In this document: in pieces, positions 48,601-59,500 of the stretch
Layout: every line of letters begins with the position of its first letter
How positions within the stretch are numbered: the stretch's first letter is position 1
Source: Cladorhizidae sp. MBARI D1340-BT2
Taxonomy: Eukaryota > Porifera > Demospongiae > Poecilosclerida > Cladorhizidae
Direction: 5' to 3'
Assembly (NCBI GenBank): GCA_028752905.1
Contig: JAQNBH010000014.1
Coordinates: 34,066,640 to 34,130,639 of the forward strand
DNA length: 64,000 bases
Notes under the pieces: generated by a model
What the model saw: the letters and a program-made list of their open reading frames with translations, nothing else
Database searches by the model: none
Told to the model about the DNA's origin: nothing
Translations under genes and position numbers: made by a program

Positions 48601-51600
48601 AGACACCTCCTGATGTCCTAGTATCCAGACTCTCTCATGCACATAGACACCTCCTGATGTCCTAGTAGCCAGACTCTCTCATGCACATAGACACCTCCTG
48701 ATGTCCTAGTAGCCAGACTCTCTCATGCACATAGACACCTCCTGATGTCCTAGTAGCCAGACTCTCTCATGCACATAGACACCTCCTGATGTCCTAGTAG
48801 CCAGACTCTCTCATGCATTTAGACACCTCCTGATGTCCTAGTAGCCAGACTCTCTCATGCACATAGACACCTCCTGATGTCCTAGTAGCCAGACTCTCTC
48901 ATGCACATAGACACCTCCTGATGTCCTAGTGGCCAGACTCTCTCATGCACATAGACACCTCCTGATGTCCTAGTAGCCGGACTCTCTCATGCACATAGAC
49001 ACCTCCTGATGTCCTAGTAGCCAGACTCTCTCATGCACATAGACACCTCCTGATGTCCTAGTGGCCAGACTCTCTCATGCACATAGACACCTCCTGATGT
49101 CCTAGTGGTCAGACTCTCTCATGCACATAGACACCTCCTGATGTCCTAGTAGCCAGACTCTCTCATGCACATAGACACCTCCTGATGTCCTAGTAGTCAG
49201 ACTCTCTCATGCACATAGACACCTCCTGATGTCCTAGTAGCCAGACTCTCTCATGCACATAGACACCTCCTGATGTCCTAGTGGCCAGACTCTCTCATGC
49301 ACATAGACACCTCCTGATGTCCTAGTAGCCAGACTCTCTCATGCACATAGACACCTCCTGATGTCCTAGTAGCCAGACTCTCTCATGCACATAGACACCT
49401 CCTGATGTCCTAGTAGCCAGACTCTCTCATGCACATAGACACCTCCTGATGTCCTAGTAGCCAGACTCTCTCATGCACATAGACACCTCCTGATGTCCTA
49501 GTAGCCAGACTCTCTCATGCACATAGACACCTCCTGATGTCCTAGTAGCCAGACTCTCTCATGCACATAGACACCTCCTGATGTCCTAGTAGCCAGACTC
49601 TCTCATGCACATAGACACCTCCTGATGTCCTAGTAGCCAGACTCTCTCATGCACATAGACACCTCCTGATGTCCTAGTAGCCAGACTCTCTCATGCACAT
49701 AGACACCTCCTGATGTCCTAGTAGCCAGACTCTCTCATGCACATAGACACCTCCTGATGTCCTAGTAGCCAGACTCTCTCATGCACATAGACACCTCCTG
49801 ATGTCCTAGTAGCCAGACTCTCTCATGCACATAGACACCTCCTGATGTCCTAGTAGCCAGACTCTCTCATGCACATAGACACCTCCTGATGTCCTAGTAG
49901 CCAGACTCTCTCATGCACATAGACACCTCCTGATGTCCTAGTGGCCAGACTCTCTCATGCACATAGACACCTCCTGATGTCCTAGTAGCCAGACTCTCTC
50001 ATGCACATAGACACCTCCTGATGTCCTAGTAGCCAGACTCTCTCATGCACATAGACACCTCCTGATGTCCTAGTAGCCACTCTCTCATGCACATAGACAC
50101 CTCCTGATGTCCTAGTAGCCAGACTCTCTCATGCACATAGACACCTCCTGATGTCCTAGTAGCCAGACTCTCTCATGCACATAGACACCTCCTGATGTCC
50201 TAGTAGTCAGACTCTCTCATGCACATAGACACCTCCTGATGTCCTAGTAGTCAGACTCTCTCATGCACATAGACACCTCCTGATGTCCTAGTAGCCAGAC
50301 TCTCTCATGCACATAGACACCTCCTGATGTCCTAGTAGCCAGACTCTATCATGCACATAGACACCTCCTGATGTCCTAGTAGCCAGACTCTCTCATGCAC
50401 ATAGACACCTCCTGATGTCCTAGTGGCCAGACTCTCTCATGCACATAGACACCTCCTGATGTCCTAGTAGCCAGACTCTCTCATGCACATAGACACCTCC
50501 TGATGTCCTAGTAGCCAGACTCTCTCATGCACATAGACACCTCCTGATGTCCTAGTAGCCAGACTCTCTCATGCACATAGACACCTCCTGATGTCCTAGT
50601 AGTCAGACTCTCTCATGCACATAGACACCTCCTGATGTCCTAGTAGTCAGACTCTCTCATGCACATAGACACCTCCTGATGTCCTAGTAGTCAGACTCTC
50701 TCATGCACATAGACACCTCCTGATGTCCTAGTAGCCAGACTCTCTCATGCACATAGACACCTCCTGATGTCCTAGTAGCCAGACTCTCTCATGCACATAG
50801 ACACCTCCTGATGTCCTAGTAGCCAGACTCTCTCATGCACATAGACACCTCCTGATGTCCTAGTGGCCAGACTCTCTCATGCACATAGACACCTCCTGAT
50901 GTCCTAGTGGCCAGACTCTCTCATGCACATAGACACCTCCTGATGTCCTAGTAGCCAGACTCTCTCATGCACATAGACACCTCCTGATGTCCTAGTAGCC
51001 AGACTCTCTCATGCACATAGACACCTCCTGATGTCCTAGTAGCCAGACTCTCTCATGCACATAGACACCTCCTGATGTCCTAGTAGTCAGACTCTCTCAT
51101 GCACATAGACACCTCCTGATGTCCTAGTAGTCAGACTCTCTCATGCACATAGACACCTCCTGATGTCCTAGTAGCCAGACTCTCTCATGCACATAGACAC
51201 CTCCTGATGTCCTAGTAGCCAGACTCTCTCATGCACATAGACACCTCCTGATGTCCTAGTGGTCAGACTCTCTCATGCACATAGACACCTCCTGATGTCC
51301 TAGTAGCCAGACTCTCTCATGCACATAGACACCTCCTGATGTCCTAGTAGCCAGACTCTCTCATGCACATAGACACCTCCTGATGTCCTAGTAGCCAGAC
51401 TCTCTCATGCACATAGACACCTCCTGATGTCCTAGTAGCCAGACTCTCTCATGCACATAGACACCTCCTGATGTCCTAGTAGCCAGACTCTCTCATGCAC
51501 ATAGACACCTCCTGATGTCCTAGTAGCCAGACTCTCTCATGCACATAGACACCTCCTGATGTCCTAGTGGCCAGACTCTCTCATGCACATAGACACCTCC

Positions 51601-53473
51601 TGATGTCCTAGTAGCCAGACTCTCTCATGCACATAGACACCTCCTGATGTCCTAGTAGCCAGACTCTCTCATGCACATAGACACCTCCTGATGTCCTAGT
51701 GGCCAGACTCTCTCATGCACATAGACACCTCCTGATGTCCTAGTAGCCAGACTCTCTCATGCACATAGACACCTCCTGATGTCCTAGTGGACAGACTCTC
51801 TCATGCACATAGACACCTCCTGATGTCGTAGTAGCCAGACTCTCTCATGCACATAGACACCTCCTGATGTCCTAGTGGTCAGACTCTCTCATGCACATAG
51901 ACACCTCCTGATGTCCTAGTAGCCAGACTCTCTCATGCACATAGACACCTCCTGATGTCCTAGTAGTCAGACTCTCTCATGCACATAGACACCTCCTGAT
52001 GTCCTAGTAGCCAGACTCTCTCATGCACATAGACACCTCCTGATGTCCTAGTAGTCATACTCTCTCATGCACATAGACACCTCCTGATGTCCTAGTAGTC
52101 AGACTCTCTCATGCACATAGACACCTCCTGATGTCCTAGTAGCCAGACTCTCTCATGCACATAGACACCTCCTGATGTCCTAGTGGCCAGACTCTCTCAT
52201 GCACATAGACACCTCCTGATGTCCTAGTGGCCAGACTCTCTCATGCACATAGACACCTCCTGATGTCCTAGTAGCCAGACTCTCTCATGCACATAGACAC
52301 CTCCTGATGTCCTAGTAGCCAGACTCTCTCATGCACATAGACACCTCCTGATGTCCTAGTAGCCAGACTCTCTCATGCACATAGACACCTCCTGATGTCC
52401 TAGTAGCCAGACTCTCTCATGCACATAGACACCTCCTGATGTCCTAGTAGCCAGACTCTCTCATGCATGGGTGTGGTCTAATGCCATACAATATTTCATG
52501 ATTTGTCACCTTTTATTGTGTATCATCGTACAAATAAAGAATATGAAATTACATCTGCGAGGGCAACAGGTGTGAAGATTTAGGCAGGAACAAAACATAC
52601 AATCATCCTAGAGTGCGACTATAACCCCTCCCACCCATCCCCCTCCCTCCCCCACACACCTCAATCCCCCAGGGCAAAATAAAACTATCTTTACTTACTT
52701 CACACACAAATAGCAGACAAAACACTTGCAAACAACAACAACAGCAACAGAGCAATGGAAGAAGACCCAGCAGCTCCTCTCTCACCAGATAAAGAAGTAC
52801 TCACCAGCCTCATCAGCATTTAGAGGCACACTCAGAGAGGAGGTGAAATATATCCCTTGTTCAAGAAAGTTATTTTCATACATTAGATAGAGGCTGACTG
52901 GCTCAAGTGCAGTAGTTCCTAACCATATAAGGCATCTGGCTAATGTTAAAAATAGCACGGTCAGGCTATTTTAAGGTATATTAATTTGATAGTTGTCGAA
53001 TTATTATCTGCAGCAAAGTGTTGGATGATCAAGGACTAAAAGTCGTCCAAGAGGTTGAACACTCGAATGTCAGTAACTAAAAGGTATACTTCAAAAGCGA
53101 CTGATGATGGTAAACTTCCCTAGTATGATGTAGGAGAGGGGGAGTTGGGGGGTTGGGGGAGTTGAGAGAGTTGGAGTGGGAGCCGGGGGGAGTTAGGGGG
53201 TTGGGGGAGTTGGGGGGTTGGGGGAGTTGGAGGTTGGGGGGTTGGGAGAGTTGGGGGAGTTGGGAGAGTTGGGGGAGTTGGGGGGTTGGGGCAGGAGGCT
53301 AGGCAGAGTACAACAATTCACAATGTAGAAGTGCAGTAACGAGATGTTTATATAGCACACGCAACATTGAACGCACTTTGGTATGAAATTCAATGTTGGC
53401 AGTGTATCCAGTCTTCTTGCAAGTTACGGTTGAAATACCTCCAAATTCAAACCATGGCGACGACAGCAAAGAT
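33553..53473 (-). CDS. oxysterol-binding-protein-related (ORP9/10/11-type) gene, 3' exons
   Basis: Lipid transfer protein of the OSBP/ORP family; the ligand-binding OSBP-related domain exchanges sterol or phosphatidylserine/PI4P between membranes at contact sites. Five exons are recognised: 53473-53377, 39641-39563, 39401-39240, 34697-34632, 33645-33553 (stop TGA). They encode in order RSLLSSPWFEFGG, TGYTANIEFHTK, TVLKFEGHWDGVI, NESRVVWRHVTVAL, VEEAYRQKAKE, LEWQAKYF and the C-terminus KERIDEMSSRH. These line up with the last quarter of ORP9, ORP10 and ORP11 (family patterns W-ELGG, TGY-FHTK, GEW-GV, ESR-LW--VT, EE-QR, W--KYF). A short exon expected between the first two (the F-GGK segment) was not found. 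Upstream exons, including the PH domain and the HHPP motif, must lie right of 64000. Assignment to one paralogue is not possible. Confidence 0.85.
33646..34631. other. ORP-like intron between exons E and F
   Basis: No recognisable element. The plus frame 34356-34658 overlaps exon E in antisense and has no domain. Confidence 0.5.
34632..34697 (-). CDS. ORP-like exon E (EE-QR helix)
   Basis: 22 codons VEEAYRQKAKELK then LGGLEWQAK, phase 0 at both ends; acceptor AATTAG, donor GTATGA. It follows KHE of exon D exactly where family members have the charged EE-QR helix. Confidence 0.83.
34698..35412. other. ORP-like intron DNA with a possible extra exon
   Basis: On the minus strand 35141-34998 could be an exon: acceptor GTGCAG, then SQDTEQRNSIIVSDDSLDI and SFSTEIEKEGENEEINN, donor GTAGGC. 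Its end phase does not fit exon E, so it is unassigned. The rest is plain. Confidence 0.35.
35413..37812. repeat. 30-bp minisatellite, about 80 copies, in the ORP-like intron
   Basis: Units GTGGCTTATGAGCATAAGAC plus TAGGTTGGGT; variants GAACAT, GAGCAC, AATACT and ACGACT. One 3-bp loss near 36986 and two short units (37280, 37790) shift phase. It keeps three frames open over 480 codons on both strands; these are repeat artefacts. Confidence 0.98.
37813..38562. other. intron DNA, no gene recognised
   Basis: A plus-strand frame 38294-38569 with FIPSGLTLFSRVKELTEF and paired cysteines sits between AG and GTACGT signals, but it is antisense to the ORP-like gene and matches no family I know. Confidence 0.4.
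38563..38848. mobile_element. foldback element with tandem repeats in both arms
   Basis: The left arm (38566-38626) has four copies of CCATAATTATGTCCATC; the right arm (38757-38848) has five copies of the complement ATGGACATAATTATGGG. A loop of about 130 bp separates them. The structure would fold into a long hairpin. Confidence 0.8.
38849..39239. other. intron DNA, nothing recognised
   Basis: A/T-rich, with an A-run then G-run at 38849-38866. No coding signal. Confidence 0.4.
39240..39401 (-). CDS. ORP-like exon D (ESR-VW-HVT segment)
   Basis: 54 codons starting ETSKFIDVRLTPAKHKK, with NESRVVWRHVTVALERED in the middle and an alanine-rich end AAAAAKHE. The acceptor is CTGCAG and the donor GTAAGT, both phase 0. 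The ESR-LW--VT motif is characteristic of the ORP C-terminus. Confidence 0.87.
39563..39641 (-). CDS. ORP-like exon C (GHWDG segment)
   Basis: 79 nt encoding NSSLSKTVLKFEGHWDGV then IMKRLSKT; corresponds to the family segment around GEWNGV. The acceptor is TTAAAG before 39641 and the donor GTAAGT after 39563. A shorter alternative acceptor at 39619 stays in the same frame. Confidence 0.82.
39642..40387. other. intron DNA with a weak copy of the foldback family at 40190-40330
   Basis: CTCTGTGTGCTCTCTTTTGA followed by paired AAAGTTAC words resembles 55190-55262 of the 55-kb foldback element. The remainder is plain A/T-rich DNA. Confidence 0.45.
40388..40630. mobile_element. palindromic interspersed repeat, three arms
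   Basis: A segment with GAGCATCTAGTCGAAACGTC occurs in direct orientation at 40481 and 40564 and inverted at 40432-40453. Each arm is bounded by a CAACTTCAATTTTTATTCAC-like block. CCTGATGAAG precedes the direct arms, a phrase common at 3' ends of invertebrate retroelements. Confidence 0.7.
40762..40788. repeat. short (GGGCTA)n run
   Basis: Four copies of AGGGCT. It is near-telomeric in look but not TTAGGG and too short to be a telomere. Confidence 0.8.
40795..41060. repeat. 28/30-bp minisatellite, 9 copies
   Basis: Units GAATGCTACTGCACTCCTG plus TAATGTCGG, with or without an extra GA. 41061-41570 after it has no recognisable gene. Confidence 0.93.
41575..42567. repeat. 39-bp minisatellite, about 25 copies
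   Basis: Units CAGCTGCCACAGCCACAGC plus TAAGCATAGGCCTATAGGAG, with shortened forms. A 247-bp block starting at 41848 is repeated without change from 42095. Open frames on the minus strand are repeat artefacts. Confidence 0.96.
42568..52468. repeat. 44-bp satellite, 9.9 kb, about 225 copies
   Basis: Units AGACTCTCTCATGCACATAG plus ACACCTCCTGATGTCCTAGT and a variable AGCC, AGTC, GGCC or ATCC. Nearly all variation is in that tetramer. Rare private variants recur (18-bp partial unit at 46911 and 47193; ATTTAG at 48421 and 48817). Period 44 closes all long frames. It lies in the ORP-like intron between exons A and C. Confidence 0.98.
52469..53140. other. intron DNA with a weak exon candidate at 52805-52918
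   Basis: The minus strand 52918-52805 lies between a GGTTAG acceptor and GTGAGT donor and reads LYLMYENNFLEQGIYFTSS then LSVPLNADEAG. It cannot join ORP exon A in frame and matches no family I recognise. Confidence 0.3.
53141..53300. repeat. G-rich simple repeat
   Basis: GGGGGAGTTGGGGGGTTGGG-type runs over about 160 bp on the plus strand, 77 bp downstream of ORP exon A. Confidence 0.9.
53377..53473 (-). CDS. ORP-like exon A (FHTK segment of the lipid-binding domain)
   Basis: 97 nt completing a split arginine, then SLLSSPWFEFGG and TGYTANIEFHTK. The acceptor is CTTGCAG before 53473; the donor is GTGCGT after 53377, phase 0. The residues match the ORP9/10/11 block just before the F-GGK motif. 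Confidence 0.85.
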
Positions 53474-53738
53474 CTGCAAGGATAGCATTGCCATGTACAC
53501 ATAATCAAGTATGCTATTGACCAAATTCCCCAAATCCATTTTACATTTGGGAGAACCAACAAATAACAGCTCAACGATGAATTATTGACAAGAACAAACC
53601 ATTTATCCTACAGATCACATGATTAATTCAAATACACAAGATAGAAATTAATAAAATTAAAATAGAAATGCACATATTCCCTTAAATAGGTCAACAATTG
53701 TAGACAAACACTTTTGTCTTTATATTTATCACTGTACC
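53474..53738. other. intron DNA, nothing recognised
   Basis: Plain A/T-rich sequence upstream of ORP exon A on the gene strand; no exon seen. Confidence 0.4.
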
Positions 53739-53903
53739 ATGCCATATAAGGTAGTGCATACAAGACTATACCATGCCATATAAGGTAGTGCATACAAGAC
53801 TATACCATGCCATATAAGGTAGTGCATACAAGACTATACCACCATGCTGATTACAATCATATGGGCCACACACTACTAAGGTAGTGCATACAAGACTATA
53901 CCA
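53739..53903. repeat. 34-bp minisatellite interrupted by a transposon
   Basis: Units ATGCCATATAAGGTAGTGC plus ATACAAGACTATACC, three clean copies and two altered ones. The array is cut at 53903 and its phase resumes at 55015 with ATACCATGCC. Confidence 0.88.
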
Positions 53904-55014
53904 CAGAGTTGCCAACCGTCCGGAATGGCCGGGACAGTCCCGGAATTTTGGGCCTTGTCCCGGTGGTGTCCTTGTCCCGGTAATGTCCCGGAATTTACAG
54001 CTACGCGCACCTTGCGCTTCCACTCGCTTAGATGGCCATTGCAGTCTCAAGTTTGTTTAGTTTAGTCCTTTAACACTCGTAAAGCAACAAAAACAGGACA
54101 CTTTTTTTAGGAGAGAAAAACTTCAGATAAACAATTACGGCTCCAGCGGGTTTGCCAAACAACCTTTGACCTTGTTTCGATTGGAGGTGTGGCACTCACG
54201 TGAAACTTCCCAACCAGTGATATTTGCTTTTGCATTGCAATCTCAGCAAAATGGCTAGTGTAGCAAAGAAGCAGAAGAGAGAATGCCATTTTGACGGATT
54301 AAAACACTCTCACCGCCATAAGCGCCTACAGGCATGAACTCGACATCGCTCGCGCAAAAAATAATTAAACATTACGCGAACAAGCTACAGATTAAATTTT
54401 TTTACCAGGGTGTACGCGAAAGATAGCTCTAAACGTTAAAAATACAGCCAAAGACAAATTCCAGGTAGAACGTGATTCTGAACTGGTCACGGCAACAAAA
54501 ATATATTAATGTTGACAGTGATGACTTTATTTCACTGTGACCGTCCCGATAGCTTCTGGAAGCTCTTCTTCGGTGGAAAGCTGCAGAGCCATCTACTGCA
54601 GACTCGCTACCAATCAAAATCATACGGAGTAGAGAAAAAAAGTCGCTCCTGGATGGATCTCTTAGTGACTTTTTTACTGTTGTAGACATAGAGATGCGTA
54701 ACTTTTGTTTGCCTGCTTCAATAGATATACCAAGTTATAGCTCTTTCAATTTGCAATCGAATGATATGCTTTGTTCCACAAAAAGAGTTATGAAATTCAA
54801 AAAAAAAATTAAAAGAAGGTGTTGGGCTAAAGTTGGCGGATAGTTTCAAAGGTATAAATAAAACAAATATAATTTACAAAGTAAATAAGCATGGAATACA
54901 GGGTAAATAATAACATCATGGGGACAGGGAAACGCGCATGCTAATTAGGTGGCATGGTCGTAAATTCGCGTCGTAAATGTCCCGGAATTAACTTATGGAA
55001 AGTTGGCAAGTATG
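53904..55014. mobile_element. non-autonomous hAT-like element, 1.11 kb
   Basis: Ends CAGAGTTGCCAACCGTCC (53904) and, inverted, CATACTTGCCAACTTTCC (55014). ATACCA stands on both sides (53898-53903, 55015-55020). The inner edges carry GTCCCGGAATT in inverted arrangement (53937, 54968). No transposase is encoded; short frames inside have no domains. Confidence 0.82.
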
Positions 55015-55050
55015 ATACCATGCCATGCTGATTGAGTTCATTGGTTTTAA

Positions 55051-55806
55051 GGGGTGACAGTTGAATTTTTTGGGGGAGAGTGACCCACATGTATTTCCCC
55101 CCCTTTTCCCACCTTGTGGTTACCACTTTATAGCTCCGTAGATTCTGTAAACTTCATGGTATGGACTTGATATATAGCTCAAAAGATAGGTCTCTCTTTG
55201 TGTTCTCTGTTGATACTAAAATATTTTTCATAAGTATAACTATAGCCAAGTTACAGGAGCTACAAGTGGAGGGATCCTCAAAAACCTGAATGACTGATTT
55301 TGCCGCATAAATATCTCCAGATTAGAGTTGAATTGCACCAGTGGCTAGAGAGCCCCTCCTCTACAATGAGTGTTTTCATTAGGCATTAAAATGTAAGTAC
55401 GTGGTCAAGCGCGTGGGTGAAAAATGAATTTCGTTAATATGTAGTCCATAAAACTCATTTTCCACCCACGCCGCTTGACCATGTACTTACGTTTTAGCGC
55501 ATAATGAAAACACTCATTGAATAGAGGAGGGGCTCTCTAGCCACTGGTGCTAATTTCAACTCTCTAGCACTTGGCAATCTGGAGATGATATTTATGCAGC
55601 CAATTCAGGTATTCAGGTTTTGAAGTTCCCTCCACTTTAGGTCCAGTAACTTGGCTATAGTTATACCTATGAAAAATACAAAAGAGAGCACACAGAGAGA
55701 CCAGCTATATATCAAAGTCCATATGAAGTTTACAGAATCTACGGAGCTATAAAGTGGTAACCACACGTTTATTTAAAAAATGAGGAAAAATGCAACTGTC
55801 CCCCCA
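55051..55806. mobile_element. foldback (large palindromic) element, 0.75 kb
   Basis: Arms of about 370 bp mirror each other: GTGGTTACCACTTTATAGCT at 55116 pairs with AGCTATAAAGTGGTAACCAC ending at 55764; ACCAGTGGCTAGAGAGCCCC (55338) pairs with GGGGCTCTCTAGCCACTGGT ending at 55548; GTAAGTACGTGG pairs with CCATGTACTTAC across the centre near 55440. There is no coding capacity. Confidence 0.88.
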
Positions 55807-56235
55807 TTTTTGTTCCTGTATAATGCTATGCATTGTTATATGATGTGATGTTAAAGGTCTACTGGTTATGCTCATCAATGGAGCAGTCTTGTTTTTAAAT
55901 AAGTCAATCTCTACCACTTTGTCTTAACTAAAACCTTTTTTGTTCTTATATGATTATGTATGTATTAGGATTGGCATAACTTATGCAGTTTATAGCACTC
56001 CATTAACAAAACACAAGGTCACACTATAATGTGAGATCACCTGATATATCACACTTAACATGGTCACCTGACATATCATATGAGTTCACCTAACATATCA
56101 CACTTTAATATGAGTTCACCTGACATATCCATTTGGGAAATTGCCGACATACACTTCGTTTCTGTCTATGAAATGCAACTCAACTAAATGAAGGAAGAAA
56201 AAGAACAACGAAATAAGTGAAATAGCAGCTACCAT
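55807..56235. other. intron DNA, nothing recognised
   Basis: Contains a few loose repeats of CACCTGACATATCA (56037-56130). No ORP exon found. Confidence 0.4.
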
Positions 56236-56239
56236 AATT

Positions 56240-56429
56240 ATAATAACCAATGTTCACATGTACACACATGTTCACACATGTACACACATGTTCAGACTCA
56301 ATTATAATAACTTACTTCCCAATGTTCACATGTTCAGACTCAATTATAATAACTTACTTACCAATGTTCACCTGTTCACACTAAATTATAATAACTTGCT
56401 TCCCAATGTTCACATGTTCACACTCAATT
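56240..56429. repeat. about 42-bp repeat left of the gap
   Basis: Four to five copies with AATTATAATAACTTACTTCC and CAATGTTCACATGTTCA. It is different from the 33-bp array on the other side of the gap. Confidence 0.85.
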
Positions 56430-56529
56430 NNNNNNNNNNNNNNNNNNNNNNNNNNNNNNNNNNNNNNNNNNNNNNNNNNNNNNNNNNNNNNNNNNNNNNN
56501 NNNNNNNNNNNNNNNNNNNNNNNNNNNNN
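56430..56529. other. assembly gap (100 N)
   Basis: Exactly 100 N, the usual placeholder for a gap of unknown size. The real distance between the 42-bp and 33-bp arrays is not known. Confidence 0.99.
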
Positions 56530-59500
56530 AGTCATGTCTATTATATTACTTGGAGGAGTATTAGTCATGTCTATTATATTACTTGGAGGAGTATTAGTCA
56601 TGTCTATTATATTACTTGGAGGAGTATTAGTCATGTCTATTATATTACTTGGAGGAGTATTAGTCATGTCTATTATATTACTTGGTGGAGTATTAGTCAT
56701 GTCTATTATATTACTTGGAGGAGTATTAGTCATGTCTATTATATTACTTGGAGGAGTATTAGTCATGTCTATTATATTACTTGGAGGAGTATTAGTCATG
56801 TCTATTATATTACTTGGAGGAGTATTAGTCATGTCTATTATATTACTTGGTGGAGTATTAGTCATGTCTATTATATTACTTGGAGGAGTATTAGTCATGT
56901 CTATTATATTACTTGGAGGAGTATTAGTCATGTCTATTATATTACTTGGAGGAGTATTAGTCATGTCTATTATATTACTTGGTGGAGTATTAGTCATGTC
57001 TATTATATTACTTGGTGGAGTATTAGTCATGTCTATTATATTACTTGGAGGAGTATTAGTCATGTCTATTATATTACTTGGAGGAGTATTAGTCATGTCT
57101 ATTATATTACTTGGAGGAGTATTAGTCATGTCTATTATATTACTTGGTGGAGTATTAGTCATGTCTATTATATTACTTGGAGGAGTATTAGTCATGTCTA
57201 TTATATTACTTGGAGGAGTATTAGTCATGTCTATTATATTACTTGGTGGAGTATTAGTCATGTCTATTATATTACTTGGTGGAGTATTAGTCATGTCTAT
57301 TATATTACTTGGAGGAGTATTAGTCATGTCTATTATATTACTTGGTGGAGTATTAGTCATGTCTATTATATTACTTGGAGGAGTATTAGTCATGTCTATT
57401 ATATTACTTGGAGGAGTATTAGTCATGTCTATTATATTACTTGGTGGAGTATTAGTCATGTCTATTATATTACTTGGTGGAGTATTAGTCATGTCTATTA
57501 TATTACTTGGAGGAGTATTAGTCATGTCTATTATATTACTTGGTGGAGTATTAGTCATGTCTATTATATTACTTGGAGGAGTATTAGTCATGTCTATTAT
57601 ATTACTTGGAGGAGTATTAGTCATGTCTATTATATTACTTGGAGGAGTATTAGTCATGTCTATTATATTACTTGGAGGAGTATTAGTCATGTCTATTATA
57701 TTACTTGGAGGAGTATTAGTCATGTCTATTATATTACTTGGTGGAGTATTAGTCATGTCTATTATATTACTTGGAGGAGTATTAGTCATGTCTATTATAT
57801 TACTTGGAGGAGTATTAGTCATGTCTATTATATTACTTGGAGGAGTATTAGTCATGTCTATTATATTACTTGGAGGAGTATTAGTCATGTCTATTATATT
57901 ACTTGGTGGAGTATTAGTCATGTCTATTATATTACTTGGTGGAGTATTAGTCATGTCTATTATATTACTTGGAGGAGTATTAGTCATGTCTATTATATTA
58001 CTTGGTGGAGTATTAGTCATGTCTATTATATTACTTGGAGGAGTATTAGTCATGTCTATTATATTACTTGGTGGAGTATTAGTCATGTCTATTATATTAC
58101 TTGGAGGAGTATTAGTCATGTCTATTATATTACTTGGAGGAGTATTAGTCATGTCTATTATATTACTTGGTGGAGTATTAGTCATGTCTATTATATTACT
58201 TGGTGGAGTATTAGTCATGTCTATTATATTACTTGGAGGAGTATTAGTCATGTCTATTATATTACTTGGTGGAGTATTAGTCATGTCTATTATATTACTT
58301 GGAGGAGTATTAGTCATGTCTATTATATTACTTGGAGGAGTATTAGTCATGTCTATTATATTACTTGGTGGAGTATTAGTCATGTCTATTATATTACTTG
58401 GTGGAGTATTAGTCATGTCTATTATATTACTTGGAGGAGTATTAGTCATGTCTATTATATTACTTGGTGGAGTATTAGTCATGTCTATTATATTACTTGG
58501 AGGAGTATTAGTCATGTCTATTATATTACTTGGTGGAGTATTAGTCATGTCTATTATATTACTTGGTGGAGTATTAGTCATGTCTATTATATTACTTGGT
58601 GGAGTATTAGTCATGTCTATTATATTACTTGGTGGAGTATTAGTCATGTCTATTATATTACTTGGTGGAGTATTAGTCATGTCTATTATATTACTTGGAG
58701 GAGTATTAGTCATGTCTATTATATTACTTGGAGGAGTATTAGTCATGTCTATTATATTACTTGGTGGAGTATTAGTCATGTCTATTATATTACTTGGAGG
58801 AGTATTAGTCATGTCTATTATATTACTTGGAGGAGTATTAGTCATGTCTATTATATTACTTGGTGGAGTATTAGTCATGTCTATTATATTACTTGGAGGA
58901 GTATTAGTCATGTCTATTATATTACTTGGAGGAGTATTAGTCATGTCTATTATATTACTTGGAGGAGTATTAGTCATGTCTATTATATTACTTGGTGGAG
59001 TATTAGTCATGTCTATTATATTACTTGGTGGAGTATTAGTCATGTCTATTATATTACTTGGTGGAGTATTAGTCATGTCTATTATATTACTTGGAGGAGT
59101 ATTAGTCATGTCTATTATATTACTTGGTGGAGTATTAGTCATGTCTATTATATTACTTGGTGGAGTATTAGTCATGTCTATTATATTACTTGGAGGAGTA
59201 TTAGTCATGTCTATTATATTACTTGGAGGAGTATTAGTCATGTCTATTATATTACTTGGTGGAGTATTAGTCATGTCTATTATATTACTTGGAGGAGTAT
59301 TAGTCATGTCTATTATATTACTTGGAGGAGTATTAGTCATGTCTATTATATTACTTGGAGGAGTATTAGTCATGTCTATTATATTACTTGGAGGAGTATT
59401 AGTCATGTCTATTATATTACTTGGTGGAGTATTAGTCATGTCTATTATATTACTTGGTGGAGTATTAGTCATGTCTATTATATTACTTGGAGGAGTATTA

